Source: Tsuneonella mangrovi
Lineage (GTDB): Bacteria > Pseudomonadota > Alphaproteobacteria > Sphingomonadales > Sphingomonadaceae
Direction: 5' to 3'
NCBI RefSeq assembly: GCF_002269345.1
Contig: NZ_CP022889.1
Span: 496,001 to 560,000 of the forward strand
DNA: 64,000 bases
Positions 47,369 through 56,997 of this stretch are shown piece by piece; the first letter of the stretch is position 1; every line of letters starts with the position of its first letter. A program made the translations under genes and the position numbers. The notes under the pieces were generated by a model. It saw nothing but the letters and a program-made list of their open reading frames with translations, searched no databases and was not told where the DNA came from.

Positions 47369-48394
47369 TCACCCCTTCTTGAGGCAGCGCCGCCCGAGCA
47401 GCTCCGCGATCTGCACCGCGTTAAGCGCGGCACCTTTGCGCAGGTTGTCGCTCACACACCAGATGTTGAGTCCGTTCTCTACCGTGGGATCCTCGCGCAC
47501 GCGGCTGATGAAGGTCGCTCCGTCACCGACGCATTCGATCGGGCTGACGTATCCACCGTCCTCGCGCTTGTCGATCAACATGACGCCCGGAGCCTCACGC
47601 AGGATGTCCATCGCCGCCTCGGCCGAAAGTTCCTTCTCGAACTCGAGGTTGATCGATTCCGAATGTCCGACGAAAACCGGCACCCGCACGCAAGTGGCAG
47701 AGACCTTGATCTTGGGGTCGAGGATCTTCTTGGTCTCGACCACCATCTTCCACTCTTCCTTGGTCGAGCCGTCATCGAGAAATACGTCGATGTGCGGGAT
47801 CACGTTGAACGCGATCTGCTTGGTGAACTTCTTGGGCTCGACCGGATCGCCGACAAAGATCGCCCGGCTCTGCTCGAACAATTCGTCCATGCCCTGCTTG
47901 CCCGCGCCCGAAACCGACTGGTAGGTCGACACGACGCACCGCTTGATCCCGGCGGCATCGTGCAGCGGCTTGAGCGCCACGACCATCTGCGCGGTCGAGC
48001 AGTTGGGATTGGCGATGATGTTCTTCTTCGAATAGCCCTCGATCGCATCCGGGTTCACCTCGGGCACGATCAGAGGCACGTCAGGGTCCATCCGCCAGTA
48101 AGAGCTGTTGTCGATCACCACGCAGCCCGCAGCGGCTGCCTTGGGCGCGTATTCCTTGGCCGGTCCACCGCCCGCGCTGAACAGCGCGATATCGTAGCCG
48201 GAGAAATCGAAATGCTCGATGTTCTTGCACTTGAGCATCTTGCCGGTGTCGCCGAACTCGACTTCGGTCCCGGTCGAGCGCGAGCTTGCTACCGCTGCGA
48301 CCTCGTCGCACGGAAACTCGCGTTCGGCGAGCACCTGCATCATTTCCCGACCGACATTCCCGGTCGCCCCGACAACGGCTACGCGATAGCCCAC
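47369..48394 (-). CDS. asd: Aspartate-semialdehyde dehydrogenase
   Basis: Asd (341 residues) makes aspartate semialdehyde for lysine/DAP, threonine and methionine synthesis. NADP motif VAVVGATGNVGREMMQVLAE, then RSTGTEVEFGDTG, the catalytic Cys in ANPNCSTAQMVVALKPLHD, SVSGAGKQGMDEL, and the histidine in VPVFVGHSESINLEF. A TTG at 48415 gives seven more residues but lacks a ribosome site; GTG 48394 has CCGGAG upstream and matches the family start. Confidence 0.95.
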   Translation of the reverse strand: MGYRVAVVGATGNVGREMMQVLAEREFPCDEVAAVASSRSTGTEVEFGDTGKMLKCKNIEHFDFSGYDIALFSAGGGPAKEYAPKAAAAGCVVIDNSSYWRMDPDVPLIVPEVNPDAIEGYSKKNIIANPNCSTAQMVVALKPLHDAAGIKRCVVSTYQSVSGAGKQGMDELFEQSRAIFVGDPVEPKKFTKQIAFNVIPHIDVFLDDGSTKEEWKMVVETKKILDPKIKVSATCVRVPVFVGHSESINLEFEKELSAEAAMDILREAPGVMLIDKREDGGYVSPIECVGDGATFISRVREDPTVENGLNIWCVSDNLRKGAALNAVQIAELLGRRCLKKG

Positions 48395-48483
48395 TTGATG
48401 ATACTCCGGATTCAATTGAATTTGCGCGACGCAGGTAATTGCCCGACAAGCACTTGGGAAGCCCCTGGAAGGAGAGAATACCT

Positions 48484-49347
48484 ATGACTCCGTCCTCCAT
48501 CGCCGAATGGCGTGCCGATGCAAAGCACTTCACCTTCGATGGGCAACAGATTGCCTACTGGACCGGCGGGAGCGGGAAACCGCTACTGCTGGTCCACGGT
48601 TATCCGACCGCGTCGTGGGACTGGCACAAGGTGTGGAGCACTCTCGGCGAGCAGCACAGCCTGATCGCGCCCGACATGATCGGCTTCGGCCTGTCGGACA
48701 AGCCGCGCTCGGGATATTCGATCCATCGGCAAGCGGACATGCACCTCACACTGCTCGATCATCTCGGGATCACTGAATTCGACGCACTGGTGCATGACTA
48801 CGGAGTGTCGGTCGGGCAGGAATTGCTCGCTCGCCGCAAGGAAGGGACCGGCGCGCAAGGCTTGGAGCAAGTCGTATTCCTTAATGGCGGACTGTTTCCT
48901 GACCAGCATCGCCCGCGGCCGATCCAGAAGCTGGGCATTTCGCCGGTCGGCTTCCTGCTTGGCTGGACGATCAACCGGGAGAAATTCGGCAAAGGATTTT
49001 CGGAAATGTTCGGGCCGAATACCCAGCCAAGCGCACAGGAACTCGACGAATTCTGGGCGCTCATCTCCCACAATCGCGGCAACCGCATCATGCACAAGCT
49101 GCTGCACTACATCGCCGACCGCAGGGAGCACGCCGAGCGGTGGTTCGACGCGCTCAGGTCCGCGCAAGGCGATATCGGCCTGATCAACGGTGCGCTCGAT
49201 CCGGTCTCGGGTCGCCATGCCTACGAAGCGTGGCGCGAACGACTACCCGATGCCCGCCACCACCTTATCCCGAACGTGGGCCATTACCCGCAGGTCGAAG
49301 ACCCGCAAACGGTCGCGCGCGTCGCGCTGGAATGGTTGACCCGCTGA
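48484..49347 (+). CDS. MEST-like alpha/beta hydrolase
   Basis: This 287-residue alpha/beta hydrolase resembles the mammalian imprinted protein MEST/PEG1 along most of its length: VHDYGVSVGQELLARR matches the MEST HDYGDIVAQELL region, and FLNGGLFPDQHRPRPIQKL, MFGPNTQPSAQELDEFW, INGALDPVSG and HYPQVEDP follow in the same order. The likely nucleophile is Asp105 in HDYG, as in haloalkane dehalogenases and epoxide hydrolases, with HG in LLVHGYPTASWDW. ATG 48484 has AAGGAGAG. Substrate is unknown; divergent from asd. Confidence 0.85.
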   Translation: MTPSSIAEWRADAKHFTFDGQQIAYWTGGSGKPLLLVHGYPTASWDWHKVWSTLGEQHSLIAPDMIGFGLSDKPRSGYSIHRQADMHLTLLDHLGITEFDALVHDYGVSVGQELLARRKEGTGAQGLEQVVFLNGGLFPDQHRPRPIQKLGISPVGFLLGWTINREKFGKGFSEMFGPNTQPSAQELDEFWALISHNRGNRIMHKLLHYIADRREHAERWFDALRSAQGDIGLINGALDPVSGRHAYEAWRERLPDARHHLIPNVGHYPQVEDPQTVARVALEWLTR

Positions 49348-49362
49348 ACAACAGGCCAAGGA

Positions 49363-50568
49363 TCAGGCAAAGTCCGTCAGGTGGAGAACCAGCATCACAG
49401 CAGCGCCGACCGACCCCACCAACCCAACCAGCGCAACCCATTTGCTAGCTGCATGGCGGCGAATGGCGAGGAAGTTGACCAGGGCGAACACGATCAGGAA
49501 AACGAAGCTTCCGCCTTCGACCAGCTCCTCGATCCCGCCCACGAGCACCAGCACGATTGCGAGCGAGGAAATCACGATCGTCCCGAACCACGGCACATCG
49601 CGCTCGTCACGGCTGGCGAACAGTCTGGGCATCTCGCCATCCTGTGCGGCCTGTTCGGCGAGCCGCGCAGTCGCGAAAACAGTGGCATTGATCGCCGAAC
49701 CGGCGGAGAAAGTGGCCGCAATCGAAACAGCGATAAAACCAATCATGCCGAGGGCCTCGCGCCCTGCGACTGCCAGCGCCACTTCCTTGTGTGCAACGAT
49801 TGCGTCGGCCCCCGCGAGCATACCGGCACCGAGCGCAACTACGATGTAAGTCAGCGTTGTAACGATGATTGCCAGCGGCATCGCGACAGCAATCGTGCGC
49901 GGCGCATCGCGCATTTCCTCGTAATCGTAGCTGAGGAGCTGGAAACCTTCGTAGGCCATGAACACCACGCCCATCCCGATCAGCGCTTCACCGAAGCCGA
50001 CCGGGTGCCCGGCTGCAAGTACGAGGCGATCCGGTGCCCAGTGCCACAGTCCAATGCCCGCCAGAGACAGCAGGATCGCCAGCTTGCCCCACACCGCGAC
50101 TTTTTCCAGTAAGGTCGCCTCCGCCGCCCCGATCAGATTGATGCCGGCAAGAATGACGATTGCGGCGATCCCTGCCAGTTTCGCCGTCCAGGCAGGCATC
50201 GAGAGCGCGTAGGCCGCATAGGACCCAAAGGTCACCGCATAGACCGACACGGTCAGCGTATATCCCGCCACAAGCACCCAGACGACGATCCGGGCGGCCC
50301 ATTTCCAGCCCGTTTCCCGCAAATAGGCATATGAACCGCCCGATTGACCGATCTGCCGAGTCAACTTGGAATAGGAATGGCCGGAGGCGAGCGCCACGAT
50401 CCCGCCGAGCAGGAAGCTGACCCAGGTCCACTCGCCCGCAACCGAAATGACGACCCCGAGCGTCGAGAATATACCTCCGCCGATCATCCCGCCCACGGCC
50501 ATGGCCCATGCCCCTCCGGGACCGAGCACATGGCCGTTGTCAGGAGAACCCGGCGGGCTACCTGCCAC
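49363..50568 (-). CDS. APC family amino-acid permease
   Basis: This roughly 400-residue inner-membrane transporter has about 12 hydrophobic segments and the APC helix-1 motif MAVGGMIGGGIFSTLG, then GIVALASGHSYSKLTRQIGQ and SGGSYAYLRETG. Substrate is not predictable. The start is uncertain: GTG 50568 has GGGG upstream, GTG 50529 and TTG 50601 are alternatives. With the start used here its first 11 bases overlap the 3' end of the peptidase gene, so the two are coupled. Confidence 0.85.
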   Translation of the reverse strand: MAGSPPGSPDNGHVLGPGGAWAMAVGGMIGGGIFSTLGVVISVAGEWTWVSFLLGGIVALASGHSYSKLTRQIGQSGGSYAYLRETGWKWAARIVVWVLVAGYTLTVSVYAVTFGSYAAYALSMPAWTAKLAGIAAIVILAGINLIGAAEATLLEKVAVWGKLAILLSLAGIGLWHWAPDRLVLAAGHPVGFGEALIGMGVVFMAYEGFQLLSYDYEEMRDAPRTIAVAMPLAIIVTTLTYIVVALGAGMLAGADAIVAHKEVALAVAGREALGMIGFIAVSIAATFSAGSAINATVFATARLAEQAAQDGEMPRLFASRDERDVPWFGTIVISSLAIVLVLVGGIEELVEGGSFVFLIVFALVNFLAIRRHAASKWVALVGLVGSVGAAVMLVLHLTDFA

Positions 50569-52840
50569 CCGGCGGCACCCCGTTGCGTTCGAGGAAGTCA
50601 AAGATCGTATCCCACACGTGGACGCTGATCTTCGGCCCGGCGACCCTGTGGGTGTATCCCGGGTAGAGCATCATATCGAACGGCACCGCGTTGGCCTGGA
50701 GCTTGGCAATCAACGCGCTCGAGTTCTCGAACACCACATTGTCGTCGCTCATCCCATGGATCAACAGCATGGGATCGGCGATCTTCGTCGCGTCGCCCAT
50801 CGCATCGGACTTTTCATAGGCAGCCGCATCGGCATCAGCGGTCGGCAGGCCCATGTAACGCTCCGTGTAGGCGGTGTCGTAGAGTTCCCACTTGGTCACC
50901 GGCGCGCCGGCGATACCGGCTGCGTAATAGCCCGGATCGGCCTCGAGCATCTTGAGCGTCATGTAGCCGCCATACGACCAGCCATAGATCGCGATCCGCT
51001 TGGGATCGACATAGTCAAGCGACTTGAGGAATTCGGCGCCGGCTTTCTGGTCGGTCACCTCGATCCCGCCCATCGCGCGCCAGATCGGCTTTTCGAAGTC
51101 GACCCCGCGGTTCGAGCTGCCGCGGTTGTCTATCTCGAACCAGATATAGCCGCGATCAACGATCTCCTGCTGAAGTGTGCCACCCCAGCTCTTCTTCACT
51201 GTTTGCGAGTGCGGACCACCGTAGTGGCTGAAGAACACCGGATAGCGTTTGCCCGGCTCCATCTTCGGGGTGATCATCTTGTAATAGAGCGTCGCCCCGT
51301 CTGCGGTCTTGAACGTCCCGAAGGTCGGTTCATGATGCGCGGAGAGATACGGCGCGTATGGGTGGCTGGCATCAAGCGCGTTCTGCTCGATCCAGGTGAT
51401 CCGCTTGCCGCTCGTATCGGCGAGGTAGCTCTGCGGCGGTTGGTCGGGGTTCGAGCGGGTCACGATCAGCGATCGCGCCTGATCGTCCATCGAAGCGCCG
51501 TTGGAAAATTTCAGGTCGGTCAGGCGCTTCGGTTCTCCCCCGGGATGAGAAAGCGAAAGCGAATAAACCTGCTCTGCGAGAACATCGTCCTTCGTGCCCG
51601 TGAAGAACACCGTACCGGATTTCTGGTCTACACCATCGAGGCCAGTAACGACCCACGGGCCCTTGGTTAGCTGGGTCCACTTGCCCTTGGCGAAGTGGTA
51701 GAGATGGCCAAAACCGTCGCGCTCGGACCGCCAGATCAGGCTGCCGTCCTTGAGCCACTTGTAGTCGTTGGTCAGGTTGATCCAGTGGTGCGGCGCGGCC
51801 TGTTCGGTGAACAGCACCCTGCTCTTGCCCGTCGCCGGGTCGATTGCGAGCATGTCGAGCCGGGTCTGCAAGCGGTTTAGCCGCTGGACGTAGAGCGTCT
51901 TGCCGTCAGGTGCCCAATCGACCCGCGCAAGGTAGATGTCCTTGTCAGGCCCGAGATCGACCTCGACGCGGTTCTGGCCGTCCGGGTCCATCACGAACAG
52001 CTGCGCTATCACGTTCGGGGTGCCCGCTGCCGGGTATCGTTGATCATAGGTTCGCGTGCCGTCGGCACCTATCGAAGCGCGCGTGACCACGCCCACCGGG
52101 GCTTCGTCGAAGCGCTCGACCGCAATCCGCTTCTCGTGCGGCGACCACCAGTAACCGGTGTAGCGTGCCAGTTCTTCCTGGGCGACGAATTCGGCTTCGC
52201 CCCAATGGACCGTGTCGGAGGTTTCATCCGGCGTGATCGCCTTCGCTGGCGCGCCGCCGACGGTTCCGGTCCACAGGTGTCCGTCGCTCACGTAGGACAG
52301 GTACGTCCCATCCGGGCTCAGCACCGGGTTCAGCTCATCGCCGCTGCTGTCGGTAAGCCGCTGCACGCTGCCGTCGATACCCGTGAGGTAGAGATCGCCG
52401 TCGATCGGCACGAGGATGTGTTTGGAATCGTTCGACCAGTCGTATGTAACGATACCCTTGAGCCCGCCGATGCGCTTGCGCTCGCGCTGCATCTTCTCCG
52501 CTTCGGACAGCTCGCGCCCGCTCCCGAGCTTTTCGGAATCGACGAGCATCGCCCATTTGCCGGTTTCGCGATCGTAGGCCCACAGGTCGTAGCGCTCGCG
52601 ATCGTCGCTACGGTTGCGCAGCAGCGTCAACCAGCGGCCATCAGGCGAAAGCTTGACCCCGCGCGGGCTCGCACCGTCGAGCGACGGGCTGGCAAAGACC
52701 CGCTCCAGCGTCAGTTGCCCCGTCTGTGCGGCGTCTGATTGTGCAGTCATGGGCGCAGTGATCTCCCGGGCCTCGGTTGTAGTGGAAACGGCAGCCACAG
52801 CTGCCAGGCTCGCAGTGGCGAACCAGAATCGAAATGTCAT
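50558..52840 (-). CDS. Secreted S9 family dipeptidyl peptidase IV
   Basis: This 760-residue serine peptidase removes X-Pro dipeptides. Residues 1-24 are a signal peptide (MTFRFWFATASLAAVAAVST, cleaved near TEA). The beta-propeller (about 50-480) holds EAEFVAQEELARYTGYWWSP with the double-Glu anchor for the substrate amino group. The hydrolase domain has YGWSYGGYMTLKML with Ser622, then Asp in IHGMSDDNVVFENS and His in YPGYTHRVAG. The amino-acid permease gene follows in the same operon, which fits peptide scavenging. Confidence 0.94.
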   Translation of the reverse strand: MTFRFWFATASLAAVAAVSTTTEAREITAPMTAQSDAAQTGQLTLERVFASPSLDGASPRGVKLSPDGRWLTLLRNRSDDRERYDLWAYDRETGKWAMLVDSEKLGSGRELSEAEKMQRERKRIGGLKGIVTYDWSNDSKHILVPIDGDLYLTGIDGSVQRLTDSSGDELNPVLSPDGTYLSYVSDGHLWTGTVGGAPAKAITPDETSDTVHWGEAEFVAQEELARYTGYWWSPHEKRIAVERFDEAPVGVVTRASIGADGTRTYDQRYPAAGTPNVIAQLFVMDPDGQNRVEVDLGPDKDIYLARVDWAPDGKTLYVQRLNRLQTRLDMLAIDPATGKSRVLFTEQAAPHHWINLTNDYKWLKDGSLIWRSERDGFGHLYHFAKGKWTQLTKGPWVVTGLDGVDQKSGTVFFTGTKDDVLAEQVYSLSLSHPGGEPKRLTDLKFSNGASMDDQARSLIVTRSNPDQPPQSYLADTSGKRITWIEQNALDASHPYAPYLSAHHEPTFGTFKTADGATLYYKMITPKMEPGKRYPVFFSHYGGPHSQTVKKSWGGTLQQEIVDRGYIWFEIDNRGSSNRGVDFEKPIWRAMGGIEVTDQKAGAEFLKSLDYVDPKRIAIYGWSYGGYMTLKMLEADPGYYAAGIAGAPVTKWELYDTAYTERYMGLPTADADAAAYEKSDAMGDATKIADPMLLIHGMSDDNVVFENSSALIAKLQANAVPFDMMLYPGYTHRVAGPKISVHVWDTIFDFLERNGVPPGGR

Positions 52841-52967
52841 TGTCGGTGCAACCCCGAAGTTGTCTATTGCGCTCCCCTTGAGCGTCGCGTGCCGCCTTCA
52901 TAACCAATTCGCCACCAGTGGAAAGGGGTAGCCGAACACCGTGTGCGTGCCGCTCATCGATCCATGA

Positions 52968-53003
52968 AGAAAGGGGCGCCCCGGCTGGTTGCCGAGACGC
53001 CCC
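52968..53003 (-). terminator. Rho-independent terminator after rplS
   Basis: Read on the minus strand, GGGGCG (53003-52998) pairs with CGCCCC (52978-52973), with a further CGGC/GCCG stem inside and TTTCTT following. It closes the ffh-rpsP-rimM-trmD-rplS operon. Confidence 0.8.
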
Positions 53004-53039
53004 TCTTCGGTGATTGCAATACCTGCTGGACGGCCAGCG

Positions 53040-53405
53040 TCAGGCGTTCTCGCGACGCTCGGCGATACGGGCGCGCTTACCGGTGCGGCCGCGCAGGTAG
53101 TAGAGCTTCGCCCGGCGCACCACGCCGCGGCGGACCACGGTGATGCTTTCGATGTTCGGCGAATAGAGCGGGAACACGCGCTCCACACCTTCGCCGAAGC
53201 TCATCTTGCGGACGGTGAAATTGCTGTTGATGCCCCGGTTCGAGCGCGCGATGCACACGCCTTCGAAGTTCTGGGTACGGGTGCGGGTGCCTTCGACGAC
53301 GCGCACGCCCACGCGGACGGTGTCGCCAGCGCGGAATTCGGGAATGTCCTTCCCTTCGGTGAGGCTCTCGACGGCTTCGGCCTCGAGCTGCTGGATCAGG
53401 TTCAC
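53040..53405 (-). CDS. rplS: 50S ribosomal protein L19
   Basis: L19 (121 residues) shows [40 protein letters not shown], the [20 protein letters not shown] core and the [15 protein letters not shown] end. The ATG overlaps the trmD stop by four bases. Last gene of the operon. Confidence 0.97.
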   Translation of the reverse strand: MNLIQQLEAEAVESLTEGKDIPEFRAGDTVRVGVRVVEGTRTRTQNFEGVCIARSNRGINSNFTVRKMSFGEGVERVFPLYSPNIESITVVRRGVVRRAKLYYLRGRTGKRARIAERRENA

Positions 53406-54148
53406 TGGTCCGGTTCCTTCGTTTCTCGCTGCACACCAGAGGCAGGTCGGCCCCGAGCGTTACCGTAACGCTCCCAAAGGTCCGGCCTGCGTAGCCGTGT
53501 ATCTTCCTCGGCGCGGTGTTTCCGCCACGCCGCAATCTTCGCATGATCCCCCGATCGCAGCACTTCAGGGATCGTGCGCCCTTCCCATTCGACAGGTCGG
53601 GTATAGTGCGGATACTCGAGCAAGCCTTCCTCGAAGGATTCCTCGGCCCCGCTGGACGGCGCGCCCATTACGCCGGGAAGCAGGCGAATGCAAGCGTCGA
53701 GAAGCGTCAGCGCCGCCGGTTCACCGCCTGACAGCACGATATCGCCCAAGCTGACCTCTTCGACCGGCCGTGTCTCGAAGATTCGCTCGTCGAATCCTTC
53801 GAACCGCCCGCACAGGATTGTGACCCCCGGGCCCGCCGCCAGTTCGCGCACACGAGCCTGGTCGAGCGGCTTGCCGCGCGGGGTCATCGCCAGTACCGGG
53901 CACTTGGGTTGGCAGCGCAGCGCGTGGTCGACTGCTGCAGCAAGGATATCAACCTTGAGCACCATCCCCACCCCGCCGCCCGCAGGCGTATCGTCGACGG
54001 TATGGTGCTTGTCGGTAGCGAAGTCGCGGATCTGGATGGTGTCGAGCGACCAGCGCTGCTCCTCAAGCGCCCGCCCGGCGAGCGATAGCCGCAGAGGCCC
54101 GGGAAACATCTCCGGATAGAGCGTGAGGATAGTAGCGGCGAAAGTCAT
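53402..54148 (-). CDS. trmD: tRNA (guanine37-N1)-methyltransferase
   Basis: TrmD (248 residues) methylates G37 next to the anticodon and prevents frameshifting. The SPOUT fold shows [30 protein letters not shown], the knot [15 protein letters not shown] and [20 protein letters not shown], and [12 protein letters not shown]. The frame extends upstream to 54193, but ATG 54148 gives the normal start and the ATGA overlap with rimM. Confidence 0.97.
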   Translation of the reverse strand: MTFAATILTLYPEMFPGPLRLSLAGRALEEQRWSLDTIQIRDFATDKHHTVDDTPAGGGVGMVLKVDILAAAVDHALRCQPKCPVLAMTPRGKPLDQARVRELAAGPGVTILCGRFEGFDERIFETRPVEEVSLGDIVLSGGEPAALTLLDACIRLLPGVMGAPSSGAEESFEEGLLEYPHYTRPVEWEGRTIPEVLRSGDHAKIAAWRKHRAEEDTRLRRPDLWERYGNARGRPASGVQRETKEPDQ

Positions 54149-54636
54149 GCCACCACGAACCCTGCTACGATCACCACCCGTTCGGAATTCCATTCGGGCA
54201 CGGCTTCGTCCGTCAGTGGTACCATGAAGCGCTTGCCGTCAGGGCGTTCGATTTCGAGAATGTCGGTCGCGCCGAAGTTCTCCACCGAGACGACCGCGCC
54301 CAGCGGATCGCCCGCATCCGAAACGGCGGGCAAACCGATCAAGTCGGCGTAGTAATACTCGCCCTGTTCGAGCGGCGGCATTTCGCCGCGTGGAACGGTC
54401 AGTTGGGTACCGCGCAGCGCTTCGGCATCGTTGCGGCTGGCGACTTCGGCGAAACGGGCGATTGCGCCGCCCTTGCCGTCATCGCGAACCTTCTTGAGCG
54501 TCAGTGCGCCATCGTTGAAGCTGGTATAGCGGGAGAGCGCCGCAGCGCCCTCCCCGAACAGCTTCAGGCGGACCTCGCCCGCCACGCCGTGCGCGCCGGT
54601 GACGGCGGCCAGCATGACGGGTTTGTCCGCAGCCAA
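54145..54636 (-). CDS. rimM: 16S rRNA processing protein RimM
   Basis: RimM (163 residues) assists maturation of the 30S head. [21 protein letters not shown] is the N-terminal signature; [20 protein letters not shown] and the PRC-barrel end [20 protein letters not shown] follow. Four bases overlap trmD; the gap to rpsP is three bases. Confidence 0.95.
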   Translation of the reverse strand: MAADKPVMLAAVTGAHGVAGEVRLKLFGEGAAALSRYTSFNDGALTLKKVRDDGKGGAIARFAEVASRNDAEALRGTQLTVPRGEMPPLEQGEYYYADLIGLPAVSDAGDPLGAVVSVENFGATDILEIERPDGKRFMVPLTDEAVPEWNSERVVIVAGFVVA

Positions 54637-54639
54637 GGC

Positions 54640-55206
54640 TTAGCCCTCGGCCTTTTCCTCGCCGGCGTCTTCGGCGGGAGCTTCCTCTGCGGCAGCCTCT
54701 TCAGCCGGCGCTTCCTCTGCGGCTGCTTCTTCTGCAGGCGCTTCTTCTGCAGCGGCTTCTTCAGCCGGGGCTTCGGCAGCAGCTTCCTCGGCCGGAGCCT
54801 CTTCGGTCACGGCCTCTTCCGCCGGTGCCGCTGCTTCTTCTTCGGCAGCCTTGGCAGCTTCGGCGGCTTCAGCAGCCTTCTCGGCCTTCTCTTCGGCGCG
54901 CGCCTTGGCGGCTTCACCCGGTTCGCCCTTGTTCGGGTTGTTGCGCGCGGCACGTTCGCGGATGCCGGCGGCATCGAGGAAGCGAGCGACCCGGTCGCTC
55001 GGCTGTGCACCGACCGAGAGCCAGTGCTTCGCACGGTCGCCGTCGAGCTTCACGCGGTTCTCGTCGCCCTTGGCGAGCAGCGGGTTGTAGGTGCCGATCT
55101 GCTCGAGGTACTTGCCGTCGCGCGGGCTGCGCGCGTCAGCGACGACGATGCGGTAGTAGGGGCGCTTCTTCGCGCCACCGCGCGAGAGACGAATTGCAAT
55201 TGCCAT
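54640..55206 (-). CDS. rpsP: 30S ribosomal protein S16 with long Ala/Glu-rich tail
   Basis: The first 80 residues are a normal S16 ([60 protein letters not shown]). A C-terminal extension of about 105 residues follows, made almost only of Ala, Glu, Pro and Lys, with the unit [10 protein letters not shown] repeated about five times. E. coli S16 has 82 residues. The tail is likely flexible and strongly acidic. The repeats make the DNA at about 54,660-54,850 internally repetitive. Confidence 0.95.
   Translation of the reverse strand: MAIAIRLSRGGAKKRPYYRIVVADARSPRDGKYLEQIGTYNPLLAKGDENRVKLDGDRAKHWLSVGAQPSDRVARFLDAAGIRERAARNNPNKGEPGEAAKARAEEKAEKAAEAAEAAKAAEEEAAAPAEEAVTEEAPAEEAAAEAPAEEAAAEEAPAEEAAAEEAPAEEAAAEEAPAEDAGEEKAEG
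54660..54800. repeat. Tandem in-frame repeats in the rpsP tail
   Basis: Degenerate units of 30 bases, encoding [10 protein letters not shown] on the minus strand, recur about four to five times. They are coding repeats; slippage between units could change tail length among strains. Confidence 0.7.
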
Positions 55207-55241
55207 TACGTGTTACCTTTCCAGTTCAAATTACTTAAAAA

Positions 55242-56720
55242 TCACTTCTTTTTCATCAAATCCTGCAGGTTCGGCGGGATGTTCCCGCCCGCCCCACCAA
55301 GGCCTGGGAGCGACGGCGGCATCGCGCCGCCCAGTCCGCCCATTCCTCCGGGTCCGCCCATACCGCCGAGATCGCCGCCACCTGCGCCGAACATCGCGGC
55401 AAGGCCCTTGAGCCCGCCCATCTTCTTGATCTGCTTCATCGCACGCGCCATTTCCTGGTGCATCTTGAGCAGCTTGTTGACGTCTTGCACTTCGGTGCCG
55501 GACCCGGCCGCCACGCGGCGCTTGCGCTTGGCGTTCATCAGTTCGGGGCGCGTGCGTTCCTTGGGCGTCATCGAACCGATGATCGCGTCCATGTGAACCA
55601 GCACCTTGTCATCCACCCCGCCGGCCGCCATCGCCGCCTTGGCCTTCTTCATGCCCGGTAGCATCCCGGCGAGCATCCCCAGCCCGCCCATGTTCTGCAT
55701 CTGCTTGAGCTGCATCCTCAGGTCGTTGAGGTCGAACTGGCCCTTCGCCATGCGCTTGGCGAGGTGTTCCGCCTCTTCCTGCTTGACCGTCGCCGCCGCC
55801 TTTTCGACGAGGCTGACGACATCGCCCATGCCGAGGATGCGGTCGGCCACGCGGCTGGCGTGGAATGCTTCGATCGCGTCAAGCTTTTCGCCGGTCCCCG
55901 CGAACTTGATCGGCTTGCCGGTGACCGCACGCATCGACAAAGCCGCACCGCCGCGCGCATCGCCGTCCATGCGGGTCAGCACCACGCCGGTCAGCGGCAC
56001 TTCGCCGCTGAAGCTTTGTGCGACGTTCACCGCGTCCTGCCCGGTGAGCGAATCGACTACCAGCAGCACTTCGGTCGGGGCCGAAACGCTGGCGACCGCT
56101 TTCATTTCGTCCATCAGCGCCTGGTCGACGTGCAGGCGGCCTGCGGTATCGAGCATCAGCACGTCGATGTTCTGCAGCTTCGCGGATTCGAGCGCACGGC
56201 GCGCGATATCGACCGGCTGTTGCCCCTGTACGATCGGCAGCGTCGCGACCTCGACCTGCTCGCCGAGCACTGCCAGCTGCTCCTGCGCAGCGGGCCGCGC
56301 CACGTCGAGCGAGGCCATCAGCGCCTTCTTGCCATGCTTCTCGCGAATATACTTGGCGAGCTTGGCAGTGGTGGTGGTTTTGCCCGAACCCTGCAGGCCA
56401 ACCATCATCACCACGACCGGCGGCTTGGCTTCGAGCAGCAGGCCCTGGTGTTCCTCACCGCCGAGCATCTCGACCAGCTCATCGTGGACGATCTTGACGA
56501 CCTGCTGTCCCGGCGTGACCGAGCGCAACACGTCCTGCCCCACGGCCTTTTCGGTAACCGCATCGATGAACCGACGCGCAACCGGCAGCGCGACATCCGC
56601 CTCAAGCAGCGCCACGCGGATCTCGCGCATCGCTTCGCGCACTTCGGTTTCGTTGAGCGAACCGCGACCGCGCAGGCGGTCGAACACGTTGCCGAGGCGA
56701 TCGGACAGATTGTCGAACAT
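55242..56720 (-). CDS. ffh: Signal recognition particle protein Ffh
   Basis: Ffh (492 residues) binds signal sequences and 4.5S RNA to target membrane proteins. The start MFDNLSDRLGNVFDRLRGRG is canonical; the NG domain has MVGLQGSGKTTTTAKLAKYI, DVARPAAQEQL, DTAGRLHVDQALMDE and TRMDGDARGGAALS. The M domain is Met-rich (LRMQLKQMQNMGGLGMLAGM) with RRVAAGSGTEVQDVNKLL, ending in a Gly-Met tail. GTG 56732 is an alternative start four codons upstream. First gene of the ribosomal operon. Confidence 0.97.
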   Translation of the reverse strand: MFDNLSDRLGNVFDRLRGRGSLNETEVREAMREIRVALLEADVALPVARRFIDAVTEKAVGQDVLRSVTPGQQVVKIVHDELVEMLGGEEHQGLLLEAKPPVVVMMVGLQGSGKTTTTAKLAKYIREKHGKKALMASLDVARPAAQEQLAVLGEQVEVATLPIVQGQQPVDIARRALESAKLQNIDVLMLDTAGRLHVDQALMDEMKAVASVSAPTEVLLVVDSLTGQDAVNVAQSFSGEVPLTGVVLTRMDGDARGGAALSMRAVTGKPIKFAGTGEKLDAIEAFHASRVADRILGMGDVVSLVEKAAATVKQEEAEHLAKRMAKGQFDLNDLRMQLKQMQNMGGLGMLAGMLPGMKKAKAAMAAGGVDDKVLVHMDAIIGSMTPKERTRPELMNAKRKRRVAAGSGTEVQDVNKLLKMHQEMARAMKQIKKMGGLKGLAAMFGAGGGDLGGMGGPGGMGGLGGAMPPSLPGLGGAGGNIPPNLQDLMKKK

Positions 56721-56765
56721 GCGCTCGTTCACTCCACTCGCAGCTGGTGGGCCGCGTCAAATGCC

Positions 56766-56800
56766 AAAAACGCCGGCGGACGAAACCTCGTCGGCCAGCG
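56766..56800 (-). terminator. Rho-independent terminator of tRNA-Ala
   Basis: On the minus strand CGCTGGC (56800-56794) pairs with GCCGGCG (56777-56771), continued by GACGA/TCGTC after one mismatch, with a GGTT loop and TTTTT following. It separates tRNA-Ala from ffh. Confidence 0.85.
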
Positions 56801-56835
56801 TGCGATCGGTTGGATCGACTTTTATCCCAAACGAA

Positions 56836-56911
56836 TGGTGGAGCCTAGCGGGATCGAACCGCTGACCTCCTGCATGCCATGCAGGCGCTCTCCCAGCTGA
56901 GCTAAGGCCCC
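56836..56911 (-). tRNA. tRNA-Ala (anticodon GGC)
   Basis: The 76-base gene folds as a full cloverleaf. The acceptor GGGGCCT pairs with AGGCTCC, the D arm has TAGCTCAGCTGGGAGAGC, the anticodon stem CCTGC/GCAGG holds the loop ATGGCAT with anticodon GGC (reads GCC and GCU), and the T arm has GGTTCGATCC. Discriminator A and an encoded CCA end it. Confidence 0.96.
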
Positions 56912-56949
56912 GAGCCATTCATGTACCGGCCGAAACCGGGCTACCTTGC

Positions 56950-56983
56950 GGCAGGACGCGCCCTTTATTGGCCGCGCCCTGCC
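56950..56983 (-). terminator. Hairpin after the FYDLN gene
   Basis: On the minus strand GGCAGGGCGCG pairs with CGCGTCCTGCC over 11 pairs with one wobble, just after the FYDLN stop. No T-run follows, so it may end transcription weakly or only protect the mRNA end. Confidence 0.4.
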
Positions 56984-56997
56984 AATGCAAGGGTTAA

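Noticed and set aside
54660-54800. Regular repeats as a CRISPR array
   Set aside because: They are in-frame coding repeats of rpsP without unique spacers.
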